A DNA stretch of 64,000 nucleotides from Massospora cicadina (Eukaryota > Entomophthoromycota > Entomophthoromycetes > Entomophthorales > Entomophthoraceae). Positions 9,849-20,900 of the stretch are shown in pieces (the stretch's first letter is position 1; each line of letters opens with the position of its first letter). The translations under genes were made by a program, and so were the position numbers. A model generated the notes under the pieces. That model was not told the DNA's origin and searched no databases. It saw only the letters and a program-made list of their open reading frames with translations. Location: positions 1 through 64,000 of the forward strand of contig JAKSZP010017511.1 in assembly GCA_022478985.1 (NCBI GenBank). The letters run 5' to 3'.

Positions 9849-11113
9849 CTAGCCGTACTGGTGGTGGGTGGCCTGACCATAGCCATCCTTGCAGCAGGGC
9901 ATACAAGGATTTGAAAAAGCTTGGTGAGAAGTAGATATGTGGGCTCCAAACCAGACTTTGGAGAGGAGCATAGAGTTGGCTAAAACAACCCTGCCAGTAA
10001 GGGAAGTAGGGTGGTCTCTGAGGGAGGCGATGCACAACGTCACATTGTCTAGAATACAACTCTCCATTACTGCAGATGCATATCCGCCTGCCTCCACCCA
10101 CACGCCCAGATGGTGGACCAGCCCTATGGTAGGGCGTGGCACGAAGGGGAGCACCAGTGGGGTGGTGTGAGGTGAGATGGGAGGGCGAGCACATGTGCGA
10201 GCAGATGGGCCAGGCTGGGCACTGATCGCTGGGGTCCAGCAGGTTTGATACCGACCAAGGAGGATGATTTCAGTTTTGGAAGCATTCAGTGCAGCATTAC
10301 TTACCCGGGAATACTCCTGGATGAGAACTTCAAGTGCGCGTGCATCTTTATTATTAGACACCTCAACCACACAGTCATCTGCAAACGCCATCATCTTGAC
10401 TGGGGCTTGGCCTGGCACATGGACCCCAGTGAGTCGGGCATTCACGTTTCAAAGTAGTGGGTCAAGGCTGAAGTTGTATAAGAGTGGGCTAAGGGGTCCC
10501 CTTGACGTAGGCCCCTTTGAGGGCGGACTACTTCCGTTAGGAAGCCAGGGCCACGTACTGCCATTGTTTCAGATTCCATGAGCAGCATCACCCAGTTAAT
10601 GAAGCGGGGGGGTAGGCGGAATTGATGGAGGCAGGCCCTGAGGTATTCCCAGTTTACTCTATCATAGGCCTTCTGTTGGTCCAAGAATAAGAGTGCCCCA
10701 AAGGCTGTGGACTGGCATGCGTTAGCCACAGAGTGTACGTTGTCCCAAATCAACCTTCTGGGTATGAAACTGAATTGTTCTGGTGAGATGGTGGCAGATG
10801 CTACAATCCCTAAATGGTTAACCATGATTTTTGTTAAAATTTTTGTATCCATGTTAGTTAAAGAAATGGGATGCCAGTTGGCTAATTCTAGCTTGTCCCC
10901 TTTCTGGAAGAGTGTGACGGTGAAGGCCTTTTGTCCTCCTGGTAGGAGGCGCGTTTCCAGAAGGCTCTGGTTAAGTGAGGCAAGCAGCAGTGGGGATATA
11001 TATATGAAGTACTTTTTATAGAATTCATATGGAATGCCATCTGGGCCTGGGCATTTCCGGTTTGGTGCACCGCGGATGGCTGTCCATAATTTGTTCAGAG
11101 TAATCAAATTCAT
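9849..11113 (-). pseudogene. LINE ORF2 reverse transcriptase domain
   Basis: The frame 11113-10442 has the RT blocks in order: CPGPDGIPYEFYK, FQKGDKLELANWHPISL, FIPRRLIWDN, FLDQQKAYDRVNW and GLRQGDPLA. A second frame (10445-9849) continues with MMAFADDCVV, the catalytic FADD, and NAALNASKTEIILLG. One frame change separates them near 10445. RT copies element RNA into DNA at the nicked target. Catalytic Asp residues remain, but the ORF is broken. Confidence 0.88.
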
Positions 11114-11220
11114 TATTTCTGAGTATCAGGAAATGATGCAGATGTGGGTTCAGTCGAGAAATTTTGCCACTTTGGCTGGCTAAATTGGATCAGATTGGTA
11201 TAACTTGGAGTAATACTTTT

Positions 11221-11237
11221 TTTAGTACTAGATGGTC
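11221..11237 (-). repeat. 17-bp micro-insertion with flanking duplication (site 1)
   Basis: TTTAGTACTAGATGGTC (minus: GACCATCTAGTACTAAA) sits between CTTGGAGTAATACTTTT (11204-11220) and CTTGGTGTAATACTTTT (11238-11254), a 17-bp duplication with one mismatch. The A-run end abuts one duplicate, as in retroposition. It lies inside the LINE's ORF2. Related insertions are at 32528-32554 and 43449-43465. Confidence 0.65.
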
Positions 11238-11271
11238 CTTGGTGTAATACTTTTGTGTTTCAATTGACACT

Positions 11272-12474
11272 TCAGCTGGCATATCCATGATGGATTATCC
11301 GATCTTCACGCCTGTGTGCAGGCCACGCTCTGGCACGGTGCGAAATTTTTTTTAAAAAATATGCGGTGCACTTGGCACCCTCTGTAATGCGTTTGGCCCT
11401 GTACTGAAACCCAAACTTAATGTTTGTGTTGCCTTTCGAGCATGTTGAGGTGGGCGGCTGCCTCTGCCCATTTGTGGCCCCATGCAGGGCTGTATCCTGT
11501 GGCTCGGATGTTGGACTCCAGGTGTGACAACTCTGCCAGAGCGCGCGAGATGATGGCCAATGTGGCTCATGAGCGTCGAGAGGAGAGGTGGCGAGAGTGG
11601 CGGATGGTATCTTCTTTGAAGGCTGCCCATGTGGAGATGGGGTCCGCGCAAAACGGTGTAACAAACTCTTTTGCCAAAGTTGCTGATTCCACCAAGTGGA
11701 AAATCCTGGTAACGCAAGTTTGGGAGGGCGGAGTTTGCACCAATGTGGGGCCTTAGCCACTGTGACAGGTAGGTGGTAGGTTATTGAGACCATCTGGTGG
11801 TCTGAGAATTCAATTTTCGTTGTTTGGAAGTGGGAAATGTGAGGTTGGAATTTCGCCAGCGTAAGGATAAGGTCAATGCGGGTTATGGACCTTAATTGGC
11901 CATTGTGGACATGGGCGCGTCATGTTTTTGAGCAGCAGGGCTTGCCACAGCAGCGCATCCATTAACTCAAGGGTGGACTTTAAAACGCAAAGTTCTATGT
12001 GACCCTGGGGGGCGTGGGAGGAGGAAGGCTAATGGTCCATTGGTGTGTTTAGCCAACAGTTCATATCGCCAACTATGAAAGGGTCTGGGGGTAATGGGAG
12101 GGATTTGATCAACGAGAAAAATTCCTGATGTTCTCATGCACAGGTTGGGGCATAGATGTTGATGATAGCATGTGCCACGTCAGCCCACGAGAAAGTGACA
12201 ACGAGGACTTAGACATTGAGGAAGGATTCCAACAATAAAAATTTGAAAAAATTATTTTACTGAACTAGCACCCCACAGTGCTCTGACCAAAAGGATAGTT
12301 ATGGGAGGAGCATGGTTTTCCAAGCATCCTCAGAACCTCGTGGACAGTGGGACTCCTGGATGGCCAGGATATCCATGGGTAAATTTTTTTGTAAAAACTC
12401 AGTTTCCTAGCCCAGGATGGCGAGGCCATGAGTCCGGCGATATTCAACGTCCCTAAAGTGAAGGTTTCCCCCAT
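11272..12474 (-). pseudogene. LINE ORF2 N-terminal endonuclease region (decayed)
   Basis: ORF2 probably starts at ATG 12472-12474 (MGETFTLGTLNIAGLM), whose TLNIAGL fits the first motif of APE-type LINE endonucleases. The ATG is 6 nt after the ORF1 stop (12481-12483). The rest is scattered over several frames; later endonuclease motifs could not be placed securely. Confidence 0.6.
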
Positions 12475-12480
12475 TGCACC

Positions 12481-13830
12481 TTAGGTGCGAGGGGGTGGGA
12501 ACCCAGGCCCGCTAACTTTCTCTAGATCCCCACAGGCCTTCATGGCAGTGTGGGTGTTTGCAGCAATGCTATTGGTAGTTTTGTTGATTTTAGCAGAAAG
12601 GTTTGCATTGGCTTTTGCCTTTGCTTTTTGTTTCCCTGACATCGAATGAATTTTTTGTGGTGCGGATGAGTTTGGTGCACCAATGATTGGGTCAAAAAAA
12701 ACCTTTTCAGGTAAGTTGGACCCCAAGTCAGTTTTGACTGGAGCTTGGTTGCCAAGATTGGGTGAAATCGAGTCACCCATTGGATCCTCAGATTGGGTGG
12801 CCCAATTGGCATGGGCTTCCCAATCTGATTGGTTGATGGATTCCTGAGTTGCTTCCGCTGTGAAGGTTTTGATGTCCTCCTGGCGTTGGGAGTGTGGGAT
12901 AGCGGTGGTAACTTTGGCTGCTTCCTTGGCCGCGGCCCTGTGGGCCTGCTTGGCCTTCTTCCACTCTTGCGGGGAAATAGGTTTTACCAGTAGGTAGCAG
13001 CCTTGTGCTCCCCACGGGAAAGCCTCTTTGGTGCTTGCAGTTGGTTCGTAGTTTGCCTCTCCGCTGGCTATGGCCACTGAGGGGTGTTCTTGGAATGTGA
13101 TGCCCTCCTTGGTGGGGCATGCATGTGCCTTATGGCTGAATGCGTCACAGTGGGTGCAGATGGGGGGCGCACTGTCCACGGTTACCTGGAAAGGGTGGGT
13201 AATATGCCCTTCAATATTGATATATGTGGAGTGTGGGATCTGGGTTAGGTCATTCATGATCTCCTCAGTTGGGGTCAGAACTGTGATGGCTTTGCCAGTG
13301 CACAGGTGTGGCATCAGCATAAAGCGTTGCATCTTGAAAGATGTATTTCGCTATAAACATTGATACCATCTTTCAGGTGCTGCTCCAAAATGGCACGTTT
13401 TACCATAGTAGGCAAAAAGTCAAATGTGAGGAAAATTTGGTTGGATTTTTTCCATCTGGTGTGTTTGGTTTTGATGACCCATTGCCCTTTGGGGAGGTCA
13501 ATCACTATGCGCACCACAGCAGCTTTGTCTGCTGCCTCCTTGTTTTTGAAACTGAGGTCCAGCTAACCTTGTGACATGGAGTGAGGTGCGATGTACACCA
13601 CAGTTGAGAAAAAAGTGTGCACATCCCACAAAATTTTTCCCATAGAACTGTTTGTTGGATGTCCAGAAACACATGGACTCCATATTCCACTGACGATAGT
13701 GGTTGGGAGTGCGGCATGTTGATGTACTGGTTGCATCATGCTTGCCAAGTGAGGATTTCCGGGGAAATAGTGACCCCCAGTTTTTTTTATTTTTTTTCTA
13801 TTCCACCAGTTTCTCTGGGGCGTTTTTGAA
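12481..13830 (-). pseudogene. LINE ORF1 with CCHC knuckle
   Basis: The longest intact part (13332-12481, 283 codons) has CTHCDAFSHKAHAC at residues 59-72, a CX2CX4HX4C zinc knuckle (about 13117-13158), followed by a Lys/Ala-rich C-terminal half. Upstream frames to about 13830 (for example 13517-13314) probably encode the N-terminal part after frameshifts. The product would be the RNA-binding ORF1 protein that packages LINE RNA. Confidence 0.68.
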
Positions 13831-13985
13831 CGTTTGAGGCCGCGGGCCTACCACCTGCTCCTCTTACCTTACTTGCCCAACTGCTCCCTGACATGGGCGC
13901 AGACTAATCTCCTCTGTGAGATTATCAAACTAGAATCAGACTTGAATTGAATAAGTTGCAAAAGTGATTGCAACGAGAGAGAAAA

Positions 13986-14004
13986 GTTTGAGTAATCTTA
14001 TTTA
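13986..14004. repeat. Target-site duplication of LINE (right)
   Basis: GTTTGAGTAATCTTATTTA is the partner of 8664-8682. Element D's 5' LTR resumes here. Confidence 0.75.
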
Positions 14005-14263
14005 GATTATTAGCCCATTGGTTCTACCACTTCAGAGTGCTGCTTGGTACATATAAAAAACTTAAAAATAAATGCTAGTAGGAAGGGATATGAAGACTAA
14101 ATTCTAAAAGTAAAGGGTCTTTTTCCTACGTTGCTAGAGCATAAACTAGCTGGAGAATCTCTTAAATAATGAGTTGAGCTTTTGGGAGTACATGGTAGTA
14201 ATTGTGCTTTTATTTCTATTAAAAGAGCCCTCTTGTCAAACTTGTACTTTTTCCAATCAGACT

Positions 14264-14283
14264 AAGGAGGCTGTCTTCATAAA
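14264..14283. repeat. Target-site duplication of ORF1-only LINE copy 2 (left)
   Basis: AAGGAGGCTGTCTTCATAAA matches AAGGAGTCTGTCTTCATAAA at 16242-16261 (19 of 20). Confidence 0.85.
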
Positions 14284-16241
14284 AATAGCGTATAACTTAC
14301 AATTTACTTAAGCTTTCTCAATTCTCTCACTTCTGGTCAAATTTTAGTTTAAAGTTTAGTAAAAACAGCTCCACTCTTCATTGCCCTATTTAATTTACCT
14401 ATGTTGATGCGTCTGACACCCGCTGTCCCCATGTGGAGGAGTGGTGCACCACCTCCTAATGTTTTTGGCCATTGTTAAAATGTGCTCAGGCTGGATCAGC
14501 TAGCCCTCCAAATTCTTCAGCACGCTATGTCCAACCTAAAGGCTTAGCCTTACATCTCACCCAAAAACAAGGCAGTGCCACGCTGCCCCCTTGTGCTCCC
14601 CAGAGCAACATGCAATCTGGCTTTCAGGTTGAATATGGCAAGTTGTTCCGCTATTCAGATAAAGCAATTATCAGATTAGCCCAGGCTATTATGTAGCCTT
14701 AAGGCATCATTGACTTCCGCACCAACAAAGGGTATTTTGATCTTGTCTTCTCAATAAGAGATGATGTGCAGTAGCATCTGATATCCCCCTGGTGTTTCAG
14801 GGTACCCCCCTCCCAACTACTCATACCCAGTTGCCCACTGATATCATTCTTGTGGTTCAGTTCGCAGGCCTCCCTACCCACCTACCACCTAAAATTTTAG
14901 TTAAAGAAATTATCGCTGGATTATCAAAATATGGTTCTGATCGCATTGTACAATTTTTGGTTCCCAATGGAGCTACTCACCTCGAAGACCCCTGCACCTT
15001 CACAACTATTTGTTCAGTATCCGCAGAAATACCCTCTCAATCCCCCTCGCACCATTATCCCCTCTGCCCTAGACCATTCTTTTTGGGCTTGAGTGGATGG
15101 AGGGCGCACCATTTGCCCTACTTAATTCAAACTGGAACATTCAAAAAGGCACTGCACCTCCATCTCACAAGCTGTGGCATCCACACTTGAAGCTATGCAC
15201 AATGAACCCTTAGCCAATACAATAACGTTAGTTGAATGGGGCACTATCTTTCCCCCTCAAAGTGGTAGCCACAGCAACCACCAAATTAACCAACCAAAAA
15301 ATACCTCAATGAACCTCTTCACCTGAATCTACCAATCAGGAGCCAGAATGGACTAAAGTAAGTTCCAAACCATCCTCCCAGCCAAACGCAACAGATATCC
15401 TATATGCAAATAACACAATCAAATTCAACCAAAATTTATGGGATTATTTCGTTGAGGTTGATGAATTGGGAGAGCTTATCACTGAAACTGAATGTGCTGG
15501 GCCCCTCCCATTCGAAATGTACCTCAATACTGATTATGCGTCCTAATTCCCAAAGCGCCATTGTGTGCCTCACCCTGATGCCACCCCATTATAAAGTGAC
15601 CACCAACTAGCTGAAGAGGCAGTTGTCTCCCTTATATGTCAACTAACTCATAAAGCCGTTGCAAAATGAGTTGCAGTACTGGCTACGGACCTCAGACCTA
15701 CTAACCTACATAGTACCATGCTTTCAAAACAGAATAAAGACCACCTCCAATACTATCAGTCAGCAAATTCAGCAGTTCAAAAAGTTGCTGTGGTCACAAA
15801 GCTTGTCCCAAAAACTCGCTTCACCCGCAACAACCTTACAAACATCGCCACCCTACCTTAAGTATGCCTTAAGGCTAAAAACGCATGTAAAACTATATTT
15901 CCACCCTCCTTATCGCACACATTGAGTTTCAAGCACCCATTTGTTAACTTGACCCCAATTTTCATGATGCACCCACGCCAATGCTATCAGCTTTGTGCCT
16001 CTAAATGTCCACAACAGATGAGTAAGAAGAGCCTCCTAATCCCCTTTCACCCACCGCCATGGATGCATAGCAGTTTTTGCTTCTGACTTGGTTGGTGAGT
16101 TTTTGTTTGAATTTTGTGTCAGTTTGAGCGGATTCATATGTCTTGTTTTGACTTTATTTTAATTCTATTTATAAGTTTTAGCTCATTCAGGTATTGCTAA
16201 TGTCTGTCCCCTGGTCAGCTTGCCATAGTTAAAAAATAAAA
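14284..16241 (+). mobile_element. LINE derivative with ORF1 and 3' tail but no ORF2 (copy 2)
   Basis: A 1.96 kb plus-strand insertion in element D's 5' LTR, bounded by a 20-bp TSD. It carries decayed ORF1 (about 14790-15200 is clearest). It ends with CCCCTGGTCAGCTTGCC and an A-rich tail (16230-16241), the same terminal sequence as the full LINE and copy 1. No endonuclease or RT is present. A conserved layout in two independent insertions implies a template already lacking ORF2 and presumably mobilised by an autonomous LINE. Confidence 0.75.
14792..15190 (+). pseudogene. LINE ORF1 remnant, copy 2
   Basis: A 132-codon open stretch includes LPTHLPPKILVKE and GLSKYGSDRIVQFLV, matching copy 1 on the minus strand at 4.4-5.1 kb. 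In another frame, near 15110-15155, a zinc-knuckle-like series C, stop, H, C keeps the spacing of CX2CX4HX4C, with a stop at the second Cys. Downstream frames to about 15900 are Pro/Thr-rich and broken. Confidence 0.6.
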
Positions 16242-16261
16242 AAGGAGTCTGTCTTCATAAA
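16242..16261. repeat. Target-site duplication of ORF1-only LINE copy 2 (right)
   Basis: AAGGAGTCTGTCTTCATAAA is the partner of 14264-14283, directly after the A-rich tail. Confidence 0.85.
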
Positions 16262-16328
16262 GCGCTTTTTAATTGAGTTTAGCTCTGTGACAACAAAATA
16301 TGACGCCTAAGAGCCAATTTTAACGTTT

Positions 16329-16340
16329 TGGTGCTCACAA
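16329..16340 (+). promoter_or_regulatory. Primer-binding site of element D
   Basis: TGGTGCTCACAA follows the 5' LTR end. It begins with TGG, the complement of tRNA CCA, and is nearly the same as the PBS of A, B and C (TGGTGCTCACTA). Confidence 0.7.
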
Positions 16341-16383
16341 CAAGAGAACCACACTATTTCTCCTGCAGTTTGATATAATCAAT

Positions 16384-18290
16384 ATGGATCCCAGTGGTTC
16401 TAAAAAAGGATCCTTCTAAAGGATGTAGTACCAGGGTTGGAAGTTGAAGAGGTCGCCCTAAAAGCCCTAAAAATCTAGTCTGATAAATGTTCACAAAGTA
16501 TGTGTGGCTTTAAATGCTTACGTTAGCCAGCTGTCAGATATTATACCTGGCCACAATTGACAAGTAAAGGAGTTAGTCAAGGTAAATGACATACATTAAC
16601 GTCGCCTAGACAGCTTGGATGCAGACATGACCGGAGCTGTTCATTCTGCTACCAATTTGTATCAACATTTTGAGTCCTAAGATCTTGAAGTAAAACCCAG
16701 ATCCAGAAGGTAGGTTCTTATTGACTGATAATATCAATATGAATGCGGAAATCCTGGCTGCCACCCTAAAAGCTCAAAGTGTTTAAGTTTTATTACAGGG
16801 GGAGCGCCTCCAGGTACATCATTTAAAACTATTTTAGTCGCTGATTAGCCGTCCAGGCTGGTTATCTAATCAATGAGGATACCAATTTTAGCAGGTGCGA
16901 ATATTGAAGGCGATGAGGTGGGAGGAACACCAGAAATGAATATGGTATTCACCTCTGCTCTAGGGTTGAAGCCAAAACTCAGTCTGAAATGCCAGCGACT
17001 TCTCCCCCTAAGCCATATGACTCAAATAATTGTGAAACTCTATTTCTTTTTTGCGCACTTCTGCTTGTGCCACTACATCTAATCCTTTAGGTACTTCTAA
17101 ACAAGCTACACTAGTAGTTCAAGGCCAGTTCACGCTGATGTCTCAGATTATCCAACTGGGAAGCCAAGTATTGGAAAACCAGGGTTTTTGGTCCTTTCAT
17201 CACGAACATCCTGTTCATTTAAATCCTATTAACTTGATGAAGTTTGAAAAAGGTGTCAAAATACATAATCTTACTAGTCTCTTCTTTATAAACATAGCTG
17301 GAGCATCGGAAAACGCTAAGTTGTTGACTGTCATGAAATCTTTGGACACAGAGGGTCAGGTTTTAGTGATTCTCAAGTTACTTAAGATTGCCATTACCTA
17401 CCATAACTCCAAGGTTTGCTCATCAAGGAATTAGGTGGGCCAGAACAGATGATTACCCGCAGAAAATTATTAACATCTGTCCTAAGAAAGATGAAATTGG
17501 TTAAGCTTTGCAGAGAAATTATACTTCTGCCATACTCAGAAGGAGCTAATGTGATTAATGACTTTGATGAAAAATAGCTCTACGCCATGCCTGTGAGCCT
17601 TACCAAGACTTATATCAGTTGATGTTTTCTGTGCTGGATGATGAAAATAACATCTTTCACATGGTAATTTATCTCCTGAATTGTGCCATTACATTTGCAG
17701 CACCTAATAAGTGAAATTGAGAGCCCTGCAAACCATGACTTAGTGCTATTTCTCAGAGAAAATAGTTAAAGCTACCTCAACCTTATGGCTTGCGGTCAGA
17801 TAATTAGACGTTAGCCAAATTAATTGTAATTACTGCTAAAAATTAGGCCATTATGCCAATCACTTCCCTAAGCTAAGCGCAAAGACTAAATTTCATGCAA
17901 TTAGCCCTGTGGATGATGACGAATTTGGAAAAAATAGGGCGGTTAGAATCAGTACTAAAAAAAATAGGTTTTACTTCCGCCTCCTCTAAAAAACCCCAAA
18001 GAGAAAGAAATCACCACAACAATCTCCTATATGACATGTGAGTGATTCTGGCGAGCTGCATTCAGCAGTAGTGGGGTCAAAAATGTTAATGAAATGGTGA
18101 CCACCCACTCCCAAGGTAAACTGGCCACCAAGTTGGCAAGTGAAGTAGTGTCAAAACCTTATTCTCAACAGAGGGAATCATCTATGGATCCATTTTTACA
18201 AAGACCCCCTAATTTGACTGGAGTCCAAGTGGCTGTACCCTTTAAGGCTTTGAAGAAATATAGCACGCAGTTATTTAAAGACTTATAAAA
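16384..18290 (+). pseudogene. gag of element D
   Basis: It starts about 45 bp after the PBS with MDPSGSKKGSF. A helix-rich leader follows (LDADMTGAVHSATNLYQHFES), then a capsid-like region (17051-17540, including FAEKLYFCHTQKE). A decayed knuckle CNYC, stop, KLGHYANHF (17825-17866) has the last Cys changed to Phe. Gag would form the particle shell. The long leader resembles element A rather than B/C. Many stops. Confidence 0.6.
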
Positions 18291-19239
18291 TCTTTTAAGT
18301 CAAGATAAAGTTTTAAATGTCTTCATGATACCCTTCTGAAATTTATCTTTTCTGAGTGCACCTACATTGATATACCTGTAAATAAGATCAAGGTCTGAGC
18401 TATTTTAGAAAGTGGGGCTGTTGAATAATTGACTGGACCTAATCGTTGGATAGTCAATAGGGACATGATAAGATATTAGCAATTATGGACCAGGTATATT
18501 ATAAGCTTATGCAAAGCTTAGAATTCGCGGCCTAGCGATTTCACTTAGTTATATTTGACTATGATGACATGGGCTCAAGGGCTTTGTTGTTAGGTCAAAC
18601 TTAAATTTAAGTTTTGATTTAATGACTCGGGCATCTGGGCTAAGTTGGTCTATGTCAAAATTAGTTTTTAATGTCGGTCAAGTTTTTGACCAAATTAATT
18701 ACTAATTAGTGATACAAATCACCTTGGTATGTGCTGCCTATTTGCATGTGAAAGTGAATTGGTTCAGCTATTTTGAAGGTATGACGAAATGCCATTTTAA
18801 GGCAATGATGGTGTTTACTCTGACTCTGAGGCTGAGCATGATGCCCTGAGTTGAAGTATTTGTAGATGTCATTACAAACTTTTTATGTGGCCAAGGGTCA
18901 CTGAAAGTAAGGCGTCATGGGTAAGATGTGGTTAACATTAAGCCCTATAAATAACTTTGCATTTACACTAATAAAATATCCTTTCACTACTGAGATTTGT
19001 TTAAAACTTAATTTATAAACTTTTTTGTTTAGTACGTTCATTTTTTATATTAGTCAATTTTCACTTGGGATCAGTAAGATCAGGGCGGCATGCCATCATC
19101 CAAGTGAATTGACAACGTATACTATTGAAGTGCCAACAATAAGCTTTAAATTTAAATTCTAAATCACCATCCTATCTGTTTTCCTCATACAACAGACGCC
19201 TAGATCTCTGCCCCACGGACAAAGAAGGACCAGCCATCC
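18291..19239 (+). other. Gag-PR spacer of element D, nothing recognised
   Basis: About 950 bp of AT-rich sequence with many stops and no domain match. It is probably the decayed gag C-terminus and pol N-terminus. Confidence 0.4.
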
Positions 19240-19480
19240 GTATACAGCCCAAATATTCAACAGGGGCACCTATTAATATTGTATCTACTCAATTGCTGAA
19301 AATTAAGGCTTTCTCCAGACATAGAACACCATAAAATCTATGGTATTACCAGCCCAAGTCTATAGCTTCAGAAGTAGCGTACAGTGAATTACCGCTGCAC
19401 TTTAGTACCTTAGTAATCTCCGCCCCCACTATTGTATTCTCTAATCAACATCATGATTTCTTAATTGGGCATCTTTTTTA
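19240..19480 (+). pseudogene. Aspartic protease remnant of element D
   Basis: The frame reads STGAPINIVSTQLLKIKAFSRH, the retropepsin active-site region with catalytic Asp replaced by Ser (STGA for DTGA). It aligns with element A's DTGAPVNIVYTRLV. Several frame breaks follow. Confidence 0.62.
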
Positions 19481-19679
19481 AGGATTTATGGAGCCAAAGC
19501 TTATAATGAAGAGAATACTTAGCATACATTGGAAGCCCTACCGCTCTTTTATAACATTAAGGAGGCGGCTGCAAAAGCCCCAAAGCAGGGGTTCTTTAAA
19601 CTTATATGCAATAATGATATTGTACCCATTCTGTAAAAAGTCTATATGGCCAGACCAGAAGCTTCCAGAGATTGATTGT

Positions 19680-19890
19680 AGAATTAAGGGAATTTCTATC
19701 CGTGCTAATCATACTCTAATAATTTAAGTGGGCTTCAAGTTATTATGTGGATTGAAATTATCTTAACCCTTCCCCAGGGTTTATATAGTGAGGTTGTCAC
19801 CCCAGTTAATCAAGCCAAGTTAGAGCTGGCCTCGGCGCCCAGGTTTATTCTGCTAGATTATGGCGAAAATCCGTGGTATTAGCTAACCTT
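19680..19890 (+). pseudogene. dUTPase-like remnant of element D
   Basis: After frame changes the sequence reads LTLPQGLYSEVVTP and then LELASAPRFILLDYGEN. It corresponds to element A's NVPKGFYGEIMAP and LKPHVAPGLLLPGNGEV, the region of dUTPase motifs 2 and 3. The position after PR matches A, B, C and H. Confidence 0.5.
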
Positions 19891-20199
19891 TACCCCTCCC
19901 CTATAAAAGTTGAGCGTTACCAGTAGTCATGTTCTTCTATATTTTATTAGTAGAGTAAGTTCTAAATATCCATGAGTTTGGTGATCTAAAAGAACTTAGG
20001 ATGAAGGAAAGCGAATGTTCATCTGTCTTCTCAAAAATTCCTCTGAGCGCTTCTCAGGGCTGACAGAGGATGAAATGGACCAAGCGTTGATCTTGTTTGA
20101 CAGATGTTGCGATATATTTTAAAAGGATGACTATGATTTTGGGGTGCACACATGAGGTGACGCACTAAATTGATATTGGTAACCATCCACCAATCCTCC

Positions 20200-20895
20200 T
20201 TCGTCCTAGTAGGTGATTTAAAGCAGCGTATGAGGTGGTCAATACTTAAAATAATCAGCTAGTACAATAAGGGATCTTGGTGTCCACTGAGAGTCCCTGG
20301 GACACCCCAGTTTTGGCGATTAAGAAAAATTGGGTCAGATCTAGTGTTATTATATTACTGGAAGCTCAATAATATTACCAAGAAAAATTCTTACCCTTTA
20401 CCCATATTGACGATGCACTGGATCGCCTGGGTAGCATTCAATACTTCTCAGATATGTACTTAATCTCTGGATATAGGCAGATCGAGCTACCAAAAGAGGA
20501 ACAGGAGAAGTGCGCTATGATCGCCACTAAGGTATATACCAACCTATCAGATGCTGCAAGGGCTGTGCAACTCCCTTCCAACCTTTCAATGGGCTCTGGA
20601 TAGCATAGTAGGGTATATAAAGTCCCCTGCGTGCTGGTGTACTTGGACGATATAATGTTTTTTCCAGAACGTTTAAAGTCCATTTGCAACACTTAGAGGA
20701 AGTTTCTCTATGGTTGTCACAAGCCAATTTGAAAATCAACCCTCATAAGTGAAATTTCTTCCTCAGACAATTTGGATATCTGGGGTTTGTCATTGAAAAC
20801 CATGGTTTAAGGCCCCAAACTTCTAAGATTGCGGCTAGTGAAAAATATTCTGCCCATGTGGCAAGTGGGATCTTCAGGTAATTTTTAGATGGTTG
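20200..20895 (+). pseudogene. Reverse transcriptase of element D, N-terminal part
   Basis: The plus strand gives KNSYPLPILTMHWIAWV, an RT core near 20450-20640 (fingers/palm), and a C-terminal end reading into MVGY at 20895. The remainder continues at 34486 (YXWFMKF) after element B. The YXDD region near 20635-20660 reads as VLVYLDDIM in one frame. Multiple frameshifts. Confidence 0.65.
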
Positions 20896-20900
20896 GCTAT
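20896..20900. repeat. Target-site duplication of element B (left)
   Basis: GCTAT, identical to 34486-34490. It lies within the RT of element D. Confidence 0.9.

Larger units (their letters stand above)
8683..13985 (-). mobile_element. Near full-length non-LTR retrotransposon (LINE)
   Basis: A minus-strand LINE of 5.3 kb with ORF1 (about 13830-12481), ORF2 starting at 12474 with an endonuclease start, RT (about 11113-9850) and a C-terminal zinc motif (about 9230). The 3' tail ends CAATAAATTTAAA. A 19-bp imperfect TSD surrounds it, as expected from target-primed reverse transcription. The target is element D's 5' LTR. Both ORFs are interrupted, so it is inactive. ORF1 plus an APE-type endonuclease plus an RT and C-terminal zinc finger fits the L1/Tad-like groups; the clade was not determined. 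Confidence 0.85.
6860..16328 (+). repeat. 5' LTR of element D, interrupted three times
   Basis: Pieces matching the 3' LTR (36322-37125) are about 6860-6905, 8265-8682, 14005-14263 and 16243-16320. Shared landmarks include GGAGCCTCTGATGCAA (36690 region: GGAGCCTCTAATGCAA), GCTAGTAGGAAGGGATA and AATATGACGCCTA. About 670 bp at 6905-7053 and 7744-8265 have no counterpart in the 3' LTR. They are either another insertion here or a deletion there. Confidence 0.65.

Noticed and set aside
9937..10170. Plus-strand open frames of 60-105 codons across 9.6-11.8 kb
   Set aside because: They lie opposite the LINE RT and endonuclease region, whose minus-strand frames carry diagnostic motifs; these are shadows.
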